NCBI GenBank assembly: GCA_046317875.1 | Contig: JBKCVN010000031.1 | Location: forward strand, 1-14,622 | Reading direction: 5' to 3' | DNA length: 14,622 nucleotides | Source: 2-01-FULL-41-14 sp046317875 | GTDB lineage: Bacteria; Pseudomonadota; Alphaproteobacteria; UBA7879; UBA5542 | In this document: piece after piece, positions 1-5,886 of the stretch | Layout of the letters: every line of letters starts with the position of its first letter | Numbering within the stretch: position 1 is the stretch's first letter | Program-made: the position numbers and the translations under genes | Notes under the pieces: model-generated | What the model saw: only the letters and a program-made list of their open reading frames with translations | The model's database searches: none | What the model was told of the DNA's origin: nothing

Positions 1-445
1 GGATATTCCCATGAATATCGAAGATTATGTGCACCGAATCGGTCGTACGGGTCGTGCGGGGGCTGAAGGCTTGGCCTTTACCATGGTGACGCCCACAACA
101 CAAAATGCGGCCAAAGACGTGATGCGCATGATTGGGAAAAAAATTGAGTTTCTAAAAGATTTAGATGGAGATTTACCTGAGAGTGCGGAATCTGATTGGG
201 CCCCTGTAGCTGCAGAAGAAAAACCTGCCGTATCCGAAGGTGAAAAAACAAATCCTCTCAAAAAAAAACACCAAAAAAAGGAAATTTCTGGGCTTCCCGA
301 AAAAAAAGACCCAGAACCAAGCCCGGAACACCGGAAACAGCACCAAAGAGCCATTCCGAGCGGCCCAAAAAAAGAAAAAAACGGGACCGAAGACCCTAAG
401 GGATTCGGAGACGACCTTCCGGCGTTCCTGAAAAAGAACTCGTAA
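1..445 (+). CDS. DEAD-box ATP-dependent RNA helicase, C-terminal part (RhlE-like)
   Basis: This is the 3' end of a gene that starts before the window; the frame is open from base 2 and the first residues seen are D-I-P. The visible part carries helicase motif VI, YVHRIGRTGRAG, whose arginines contact the ATP phosphates, followed by the end of the second RecA-like domain. A lysine-rich, low-complexity tail follows, ending in FGDDLPAFLKK, a type of ending common in RhlE-family proteins. Such helicases unwind short RNA duplexes in ribosome assembly and mRNA decay, and the basic tail probably adds RNA affinity. The tail is encoded by several A6-A9 runs, but the frame stays intact to the TAA stop, so I see no frameshift. 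Assignment to RhlE rather than another DEAD-box family is tentative because the N-terminal motifs lie outside the window. Confidence 0.9.
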   Translation, partial: DIPMNIEDYVHRIGRTGRAGAEGLAFTMVTPTTQNAAKDVMRMIGKKIEFLKDLDGDLPESAESDWAPVAAEEKPAVSEGEKTNPLKKKHQKKEISGLPEKKDPEPSPEHRKQHQRAIPSGPKKEKNGTEDPKGFGDDLPAFLKKNS

Positions 446-474
446 TTTCCGGGAATCACAGAGAATCCCGGAAA
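446..474 (+). terminator. Hairpin directly after the helicase stop codon
   Basis: A perfect 9-bp inverted repeat (TTTCCGGGA at 446-454, TCCCGGAAA at 466-474) with an 11-base loop begins at the base after the stop codon. No T-run follows the second arm, so it is not a textbook intrinsic terminator. It may be a 3'-end stabilising hairpin or part of a Rho-dependent end. Confidence 0.45.
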
Positions 475-477
475 ATC

Positions 478-514
478 ATCAGAAATATCTCTTGCTTTTT
501 AGATAATTTCTGAT
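478..514 (+). other. Second inverted repeat between helicase and tRNA-Glu
   Basis: ATCAGAAAT (478-486) is exactly complementary to ATTTCTGAT (506-514). The stem continues inward as ATCT (487-490) with AGAT (501-504) across a one-base bulge, and the 10-base loop ends in TTTTT. It lies 42 bases before tRNA-Glu. It could be a weak terminator, or simply a structured 5' leader of the tRNA transcript. The sequence does not decide between these. Confidence 0.35.
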
Positions 515-555
515 TAAACAAGTAAGGCATAGATTGTTTCAAATTTTTAATTTAT

Positions 556-631
556 GTCCCCATCGTCTAGAGGTCTAGGACACCGCCCTTTCACGGCGGC
601 AACACCGGTTCGAATCCGGTTGGGGACGCCA
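556..631 (+). tRNA. tRNA-Glu (anticodon UUC)
   Basis: The cloverleaf is complete. The acceptor stem pairs GTCCCCA (556-562) with TGGGGAC (621-627), followed by discriminator G and an encoded CCA (629-631). The anticodon stem is CCGCC (583-587) with GGCGG (595-599) around the loop CTTTCAC, giving anticodon TTC at 590-592. The T-arm has the GGTTCGAATCC consensus. It reads GAA and GAG codons. No clear promoter of its own is visible, so it may be cotranscribed or driven by a weak upstream promoter. Confidence 0.97.
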
Positions 632-710
632 ACCTCCCCTAATATCATAAGCTCTTTTAATATTTAAAAAAATACTGACTCTGTAAGCCTAAAGTCCCCT
701 CACCCCTCTT

Positions 711-3041
711 TTATTTTTTCTTATAGCTGGCCTGGGCTTTAGTGACGCCCCCTACGGCTACACCATTGTCTTTCTTTTTTGTTTCAGCGCATACTTTGAA
801 ATATTCCAACACAAGCTGATCATCCTTCACAGCCACTTCAACCGTTCCACCCTTTTGCAATTTTCCAAAGAGAATTTGATCGGCCAAGGGTTTTTTTACA
901 TGTTCATCGATGGTTCTGGCTAAGGGTCTTGCTCCATATAAGGGATCGAAGCCATGATCACGTAACCATAATTTTCCTTCTTTGGATATTTCAAGATCGA
1001 TGTCGCGTTCGGTCAATTGTTTTTTAAGTTCTTTCAGGAATTTATCAACGATCTTTTCCATAATTTCCGATGTTAGGGGCGCAAAGGGAATGATGGCATC
1101 TAAGCGATTCCTAAACTCGGGTGAGAAAATGCGTTGAATAGCCGTTTCATCTTCCCCTGATCTTTTCTCGTTGCCAAACCCTAGACCATGCTTGGAAAGC
1201 TCGGTGGCCCCTGCGTTGGTGGTCATGATCAAAATCACATTCCGGTAGTTAACTGAATTACCATGATGGTCAGTTACAATTCCATAATCCATCAATTGCA
1301 ATAATACGTTGTAAATATCTGCATGCGCTTTTTCAATTTCATCCAGCAAAATAATACAATGGGGTGTTTTACTAACCGCATCAGTCAGGGCACCCCCTTG
1401 TTCAAATCCCACATAGCCTGGAGGGGCACCAATCAATTTAGAAATACTATGCTTTTCCATATATTCGGACATATCAAAACGAATCAAAGGCATGCCCAAA
1501 GTCGAGCTTAACTGCTTGCATATTTCTGTTTTTCCAACACCTGTGGGGCCCGAGAACAAATAACATCCAATCGGTTTTTCTGGGCTTCTGAGACCCGATC
1601 TGGACAGCTTAATAGAGTGCACCAAGGCGCTGGCTGCATTGTCTTGCCCAAACACCACTGATTGTAGGTCTTTCTCGAGGTTCTTGAGTACCTTTTTATC
1701 GTCCTGAGAGACTTGTTTGGGGGGAATAGCCGCCATTTGGGCTACCACATCTTCCACGTCTTTGCAGGTGATGGTCAGGGTTTTGTTGCTGGTCTCGGCC
1801 TCTAGACGTTTCTTAGCACCGGCCTCATCCAAGATATCGATCGCTTTATCAGGAAGACGCCGGTCCATCAAGTGACGTACGGAAAGTTCAACGGCAGCCT
1901 GAATGGTATCTTCTTTGTATTTTACATTGTGATAGGTTTCCAGGCTTTCTTTTAAACCATCCAGAATCTCGATGCTTTCGGTGACACTGGGCTCGCTGAT
2001 TTCAACTTTTTGAAACCGGCGCAGAAGGCCTGTGTCTTTTTCTAGGTGGGTTTTGTATTCTTTGAATGTTGTAGCGGCGATACAGCGAATTTTACCATGC
2101 AATAAAACGGGCTTTAACATATTGGAGGTATCCATAGACCCCCCTTGTACCGAACCCGTTCCCACCATAATATGGGCTTCGTCAATAAAAAGGATGGCTT
2201 TTTCTTCCTCTTCCAACCCTTTCAGTATGCCTTTGAAGCGTTCTTCAAAGTCTCCTCGGAAACGAGTTCCAGCTACCAATCCTGCCATGTCCAGAGCAAA
2301 TACTTTGGCATTCTGCAAAGTTGGAGGAACATCTCCTTGGGCTATTTTAAGGGCCAACCCTTCAATTAAAGCTGTTTTCCCCACACCCGAATCTCCCAGC
2401 AAAAGGGGATTGTTTTTTTCTTTGCGGCATAAAATATGAATAATTCGTTGGATCGGCTCCTCCCGACCAATAAGGGGTTCAATTTCCCCATTTAAGGCCA
2501 TTTTATTTAAATTCGTGCAAAATTTTTCCACCATGGACGGTTCGCCATCTTCTGTGGTGACATCTGTATGGGAATCTTTCTGATAGGAGGGAGGCGGTGT
2601 TTCTTTTCTAAATTTGGGGGCTCTTTTAGCCATTTCAGATAAATAATTTAACAAATCAACCCGTGTGATCTGTTGATTCTCCATCACATGAACAGCATAA
2701 GATTCATTTTCACTAAATAATGATATTAAAAGATGGATGGCATTTATTTCTTCATTATCTGCCTGCAAAGAGGCCCGTTGAAGAACTCTTTGGAAGCCAA
2801 TAGTCACACGGGTTTCGATGGGGGCAGAGCCTGGGAGAACAAGGTCTTGGGCATCCAGATAGTCCATCAGTTCCTGCCGTACCTTTGAGGGGTTTGCGCT
2901 GGTGGATTTGAAGGCTTCTAATGCATCTTCATCTTCCATAAGGGCAATCAATAAATGTTCCAATGTGGCATATTCATGACGATTATGTTTGGCCAGCTCG
3001 ATGGCTTTTTGTAGTGTGGTTTCCAGTCTGCTTGAAATCAT
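711..3041 (-). CDS. clpA: ATP-dependent Clp protease ATP-binding subunit ClpA
   Basis: ClpA is the cytoplasmic hexameric AAA+ unfoldase that feeds proteins into ClpP. The product is 776 residues (E. coli ClpA is 758). It has a Clp_N double repeat at about 1-145, a charged linker at about 145-180, and a first AAA+ ring with Walker A GDSGVGKT (216-223) and Walker B ILFIDE (283-288). The second ring has Walker A GPTGVGKT (498-505), Walker B IILLDE (563-568) and the GYVG pore loop (542-545). LGF at 620-622 sits where the ClpP-docking IGL/IGF tripeptide belongs, so it should partner ClpP. I start at the ATG at 3041 because AGAGGGAG lies 4 bases upstream and MISSRLE is the family N-terminus; a longer frame to 3143 would overlap clpS. 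It lies 19 bases after clpS, in the same operon. The frame is intact. Confidence 0.96.
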   Translation of the reverse strand: MISSRLETTLQKAIELAKHNRHEYATLEHLLIALMEDEDALEAFKSTSANPSKVRQELMDYLDAQDLVLPGSAPIETRVTIGFQRVLQRASLQADNEEINAIHLLISLFSENESYAVHVMENQQITRVDLLNYLSEMAKRAPKFRKETPPPSYQKDSHTDVTTEDGEPSMVEKFCTNLNKMALNGEIEPLIGREEPIQRIIHILCRKEKNNPLLLGDSGVGKTALIEGLALKIAQGDVPPTLQNAKVFALDMAGLVAGTRFRGDFEERFKGILKGLEEEEKAILFIDEAHIMVGTGSVQGGSMDTSNMLKPVLLHGKIRCIAATTFKEYKTHLEKDTGLLRRFQKVEISEPSVTESIEILDGLKESLETYHNVKYKEDTIQAAVELSVRHLMDRRLPDKAIDILDEAGAKKRLEAETSNKTLTITCKDVEDVVAQMAAIPPKQVSQDDKKVLKNLEKDLQSVVFGQDNAASALVHSIKLSRSGLRSPEKPIGCYLFSGPTGVGKTEICKQLSSTLGMPLIRFDMSEYMEKHSISKLIGAPPGYVGFEQGGALTDAVSKTPHCIILLDEIEKAHADIYNVLLQLMDYGIVTDHHGNSVNYRNVILIMTTNAGATELSKHGLGFGNEKRSGEDETAIQRIFSPEFRNRLDAIIPFAPLTSEIMEKIVDKFLKELKKQLTERDIDLEISKEGKLWLRDHGFDPLYGARPLARTIDEHVKKPLADQILFGKLQKGGTVEVAVKDDQLVLEYFKVCAETKKKDNGVAVGGVTKAQASYKKK

Positions 3042-3060
3042 TTTCTCCCTCTTTATATTT

Positions 3061-3333
3061 TTATGCTTTTTCCATGCGACATTGCAGGGGGAATTCTTGT
3101 CGTCGAGCCCATTCCACGGCTTCTGCAGATTTAGTTTCAGCAATTTCTAAGGAATATGTACCACAGATGGCTTCGCCTTTTTGGGTTGCATCTTCCAAAA
3201 TTTGGAATATCTCTTTTTCGTTTTTACGAAATAAAGTGATCAGGACTTCTGCGATGAAATCATTTGGTGTTCTGTCATCCCCGACTAAGATCACATGATA
3301 GGAAGACGGGCTTTTTTGTGTTTTTTTTGTCAT
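3061..3333 (-). CDS. clpS: ClpS-family adaptor protein with an altered N-degron pocket
   Basis: ClpS binds the ClpA N-domain and delivers N-end-rule substrates to ClpAP. The 90 residues align without gaps to E. coli ClpS from Y12 to the C-terminal EKA, and AICG, EIAETK and the DD-x-TP turn are kept. Several pocket residues differ: the position of E. coli N34 is G18, M40 is N24, and H66 is T50. D35 (here D19) is retained and M62 is the conservative L46. N34, D35 and H66 bind the substrate alpha-amino group in known ClpS structures. The segment before the core is only 11 residues, against 27 in E. coli. The ATG at 3333 is preceded by AGGGA with good spacing. The gene is cotranscribed with clpA. 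Family membership is secure, but canonical N-degron recognition is doubtful. Confidence 0.92.
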   Translation of the reverse strand: MTKKTQKSPSSYHVILVGDDRTPNDFIAEVLITLFRKNEKEIFQILEDATQKGEAICGTYSLEIAETKSAEAVEWARRQEFPLQCRMEKA

Positions 3334-3359
3334 TAGTGCTTCCCTGTTCTTATAGTTTT

Positions 3360-3389
3360 ATCATATAACAGATACTTTGAAGGATTCAA
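3360..3389 (-). promoter_or_regulatory. Candidate sigma-70 promoter of clpS-clpA
   Basis: Read on the minus strand, TTGAAT (3384-3389) is followed after 18 bases by TATGAT (3360-3365). The -10 matches the consensus at 5 of 6 positions and the -35 at 4 of 6. The predicted start would leave a leader of about 20 bases before the clpS ATG, just enough for its AGGGA ribosome binding site. Confidence 0.5.
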
Positions 3390-3422
3390 TAAAAATAATT
3401 GTTTAGTCTTCCCCAAAAGACC

Positions 3423-3451
3423 TTGCACAAAATATTAAGATGTTTTCTAAT
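3423..3451 (+). promoter_or_regulatory. Candidate promoter of the carboxypeptidase gene
   Basis: TTGCAC (3423-3428) and TCTAAT (3446-3451) are separated by 17 bases on the plus strand, upstream of the gene at 3504. The -10 is a 5-of-6 match and the -35 is weak. It lies back to back with the clpS promoter in the 170-base divergent intergenic region, which otherwise holds only AT-rich sequence and a G6 run at 3455-3460. Confidence 0.3.
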
Positions 3452-3503
3452 AAAGGGGGGAGAATAAAGCATAAAATATAAATAAGTATAAATAGCGTAT
3501 CTC

Positions 3504-4604
3504 ATGAACATTAAATTAAGTTTAGTAATCTTTTTTTCTTTTTTCTCTTTTTTTCTAAGGGCCCAGCCCCCCTCTTCTATTTTAATTGATGCGGTCACGG
3601 GCCAAGAAATTGCCTCCTATAATGCGGATCAGCGGCGATACCCCGCATCCCTAACAAAAGTGATGACAGCCTTTATTACTTTTGATGCTTTGAAATCGCG
3701 TAAAATTTCTTTGGATGACTATCTAACCATTACCCCGGGTGCTGTTCATAAGATGCCCAATTTTAAATTATATCATAAAGCTGGCGCCCAGATTACGGTG
3801 GACCAAGCATTACGGGCCACCCTGGTGAAGTCTGCCAATGATGCTGCCACTTCTTTAGGTGAGCATGTGGCGGGAAGTTTATCTGGGTTTGTTCGATTGA
3901 TGAATCAAAAGGTACGTCAGCTGGGATTAGAAAATACCCAATTTGATAATGCGGCAGGCATTCCAAACCCAAGACAGTACAGTACGGCCCGAGATATGGC
4001 AAAATTAGCGCGTGCTGTTTTAAAAGAGCATCCCGAATATGCTTACTTCTTTTCAATCCCCTATTTCCATTTTCATAACAGAAAATATAAAAACAGTAAT
4101 AGTTTGTTGGGCGCCATCAGTGGTGTGGACGGCATGAAAACAGGGTATACCCAAGTAGCAAGGCATTGCCTGATTGCCAGCCAAAAATTGGATGGTCGGC
4201 ATGTTATAGGGGTGGTAATGGGGGAATCTTCAGCCCATCGTCGTGATTTGTTGATGACCTATCTGTTAGAAAAACAAACGCCCACCTTGGCCCAGATTCG
4301 AGAGGCAGAACGAAAAATTCATCGGTCTCGGCGGGATTTGGGGGTTGTGTATTATTGGGCAGTACAAACGGGGGCCTTTCGAACACGAAAGCAAGCCATT
4401 GCCTTTAATAAACAACTAAAAAAAGAGCATCGCTATTTATTTAAAGAGCAAAACTTTTTTACCCGCTTAGCTAATTCAGTGCGGCTAAGAAAGAAGGCAT
4501 ATACCACCCGGGTGGGGCGTTTTTCATCTAAGGAAGACGCACAGAAATTGTGCAACTCGATGAAGAAGAAATCTTTATCATGTATGGTTGTAAAAAATTC
4601 TTAA
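3504..4604 (+). CDS. D-alanyl-D-alanine carboxypeptidase with C-terminal SPOR domain
   Basis: This is an exported serine peptidase that removes the terminal D-Ala from peptidoglycan pentapeptides. It has a hydrophobic signal peptide with cleavage near residue 20. The three penicillin-binding motifs are intact: S49-L-T-K52 (nucleophile and base), S110-A-N112 and K212-T-G214. Residues about 283-366 form a SPOR domain (AVQTGAF at its first strand, a VGRF/LC repeat near the end) that binds denuded glycan strands at the division site. There is no PBP5-type C-terminal domain or amphipathic anchor. The 366-residue layout is usual for alphaproteobacterial family members. The start is fixed by the signal peptide and by an in-frame stop 12 bases upstream (3489-3491), yet no Shine-Dalgarno sequence is visible, so initiation may rely on AT-rich unstructured RNA. 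Confidence 0.93.
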   Translation: MNIKLSLVIFFSFFSFFLRAQPPSSILIDAVTGQEIASYNADQRRYPASLTKVMTAFITFDALKSRKISLDDYLTITPGAVHKMPNFKLYHKAGAQITVDQALRATLVKSANDAATSLGEHVAGSLSGFVRLMNQKVRQLGLENTQFDNAAGIPNPRQYSTARDMAKLARAVLKEHPEYAYFFSIPYFHFHNRKYKNSNSLLGAISGVDGMKTGYTQVARHCLIASQKLDGRHVIGVVMGESSAHRRDLLMTYLLEKQTPTLAQIREAERKIHRSRRDLGVVYYWAVQTGAFRTRKQAIAFNKQLKKEHRYLFKEQNFFTRLANSVRLRKKAYTTRVGRFSSKEDAQKLCNSMKKKSLSCMVVKNS

Positions 4605-4648
4605 GCACGCTAGTATTATTTGTATGCTTGAATTGAAAGGGATATAAA

Positions 4649-4888
4649 ATGTTCAGGTATGTTTTTTTTATAATGATTATGTCTTGGGGGTTATTGAGCA
4701 TGGCTGCAAATGCAGATGATTCAATTGAACCTGCTCAAGAACAAGAAGATACATCTTCGGTGGACGAAGAAGAAAATGATGAGCCTTCTTTAGAGGAACC
4801 CAGCGCTTCTGATTCAAACACATTTGATGCGGGTGAACCACCCGTCAGTGAAGAATCATTGGAAGAAGAAGATTCTGAAACGCTTTAA
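4649..4888 (+). CDS. Small, highly acidic exported protein of unknown function
   Basis: The 79-residue product begins with a signal peptide (cleavage likely after A22, motif ANA followed by DD). The remaining 57 residues contain 24 Asp/Glu and no Lys or Arg, with many Ser and Pro. It should therefore be a disordered, strongly negative periplasmic or secreted peptide. AAGGGAT lies about 8 bases before the ATG. It is 44 bases after the carboxypeptidase gene and 11 bases before the cysteine synthase-like gene, all on the plus strand, so the three may be cotranscribed. I recognise no family. The clean signal peptide, the ribosome binding site and the tight spacing argue that it is a real gene. 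Confidence 0.75.
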   Translation: MFRYVFFIMIMSWGLLSMAANADDSIEPAQEQEDTSSVDEEENDEPSLEEPSASDSNTFDAGEPPVSEESLEEEDSETL

Positions 4889-4899
4889 AGCATAGTTCT

Positions 4900-5808
4900 A
4901 TGACCACTTTTAAATCCCCTCTAGACGCTATTGGGAATACCCCTTTAGTAAAAATTCCCCTAGCCTGTGCGGCCACTGTGTACGCTAAAATGGAATATAT
5001 GAATCCCGGCGGCAGTATTAAGGATCGGTCTGCCCTTTATATGGTACAACAAGCCGAGAAAAAGGGCCTTCTTGCGCCCGGAGGAACGATTGTAGAGCCA
5101 TCCTCTGGTAACATGGGCATTGCCTTGTCTATGATTGGACGGATTAAAGGATATAGGGTGATTATTACCGCTTCGGAAAAAACAGCGAAGCAAAAAATAG
5201 ATACCCTTAAGGCCTATGGTGCCGAGGTTTTATTGTGCCCTCCGGCGTCGGCCGAGGATCCCAAAGGATACCGGGAACAAGCCCGCAAAATTGCCGCCGA
5301 GATGGGGGCTTTTATGCCGAACCAGTTCCATAACCAAGATAATGCCATGGCCCATTATCACGGTATAGGGCCCGAAATTTGGAGAGAAACCCAAGGTAAA
5401 GTAACTCACTTTGTGGCTGCAGCGGGCACGGGGGGAACTGTATGTGGGGTTGCCAAATTCCTAAAAGAACAAAACAAAGACATCAAAGTTTATGCGGTGG
5501 ATCCTGAAACCTCTTTTTACTCCACCCAAGGTAACCCTCGTCCTTATGCGGTGGAAGCTTTTGGGATTGATGCCATCACAGAACTTCTGGATTTTTCCTT
5601 ATTGGATGGGGTGATTCCCGTGTCTGATGTGGAAGTCTTTGAAATGACCCGTCGGCTTTGCCATGACTATGGGCACTTGGTGGGGTTCAGTGCTGGTGCT
5701 GCGGCATTAGCCATCATGAAACTGGCCGAGACCCTGGAGCCCCATCATACTGTGGTGTTTCCTTTGTGTGATTCGGGGAAGCCATACTTGCAGAAACTGT
5801 TTGCTTAA
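4900..5808 (+). CDS. PLP-dependent cysteine synthase / cystathionine beta-synthase-like enzyme
   Basis: This is a fold-type II pyridoxal-phosphate enzyme of 302 residues, predicted to make cysteine from O-acetylserine and sulfide, or cystathionine from serine and homocysteine. K41 in NPGGSIKDR is the PLP Schiff-base lysine. G176-T-G-G-T180 binds the PLP phosphate and S292 in DSG faces the pyridine nitrogen. The substrate loop at 68-73 reads SSGNMG rather than TSGNTG, so residue 72 is Met instead of Thr; N71 and Q142 are kept. NPGGS before the lysine and the absence of CBS-domain pairs fit either a CysM/CysK relative or a core-only CBS. No sulfur-metabolism partner gene is adjacent. The ATG is 11 bases after the previous stop with no good ribosome binding site, so it is probably translationally coupled. 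Confidence 0.88.
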   Translation: MTTFKSPLDAIGNTPLVKIPLACAATVYAKMEYMNPGGSIKDRSALYMVQQAEKKGLLAPGGTIVEPSSGNMGIALSMIGRIKGYRVIITASEKTAKQKIDTLKAYGAEVLLCPPASAEDPKGYREQARKIAAEMGAFMPNQFHNQDNAMAHYHGIGPEIWRETQGKVTHFVAAAGTGGTVCGVAKFLKEQNKDIKVYAVDPETSFYSTQGNPRPYAVEAFGIDAITELLDFSLLDGVIPVSDVEVFEMTRRLCHDYGHLVGFSAGAAALAIMKLAETLEPHHTVVFPLCDSGKPYLQKLFA

Positions 5809-5824
5809 AAAATCACTTTTTTTG

Positions 5825-5840
5825 TTGAAAATATATTCAA
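5825..5840. promoter_or_regulatory. 16-bp near-perfect palindrome upstream of the IQ-motif protein gene
   Basis: TTGAAAATATATTCAA is symmetric at 7 of 8 base pairs. Its left end, TTGAAA, could double as a -35 box, with TATGTT at 5850-5855 as a weak -10 after 19 bases. If so, transcription would begin near 5862, downstream of the ATG at 5851. It may be an operator, but palindromes of this size occur by chance in AT-rich DNA. Confidence 0.25.
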
Positions 5841-5886
5841 TAAAACCAATATGTTGTGTTTATTTCATAATAAGGGATTTTTTAAT

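Noticed and set aside
240..431. Lysine-rich open frame overlapping the helicase tail
   Set aside because: It is a byproduct of A-rich codons in another frame. The main frame ends in the typical FGDDLPAFLKK tail, so neither a frameshift nor a second gene is needed.
631..710. Terminator of clpA in the tRNA-clpA gap
   Set aside because: A T7 run on the minus strand (666-672) is present, but the only stem before it is a 4-bp GACT/AGTC pair with a long loop, too weak to call.
3042..3143. 34-residue N-terminal extension of ClpA
   Set aside because: It overlaps the end of clpS and has no family similarity; the ATG at 3041 has AGAGGGAG in front.
5851..5886. Upstream ATG that would lengthen the 825-residue protein by 12 residues
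   Set aside because: It has no ribosome binding site, while the ATG at 5887 has AAGGGA at good spacing and gives a normal signal peptide.
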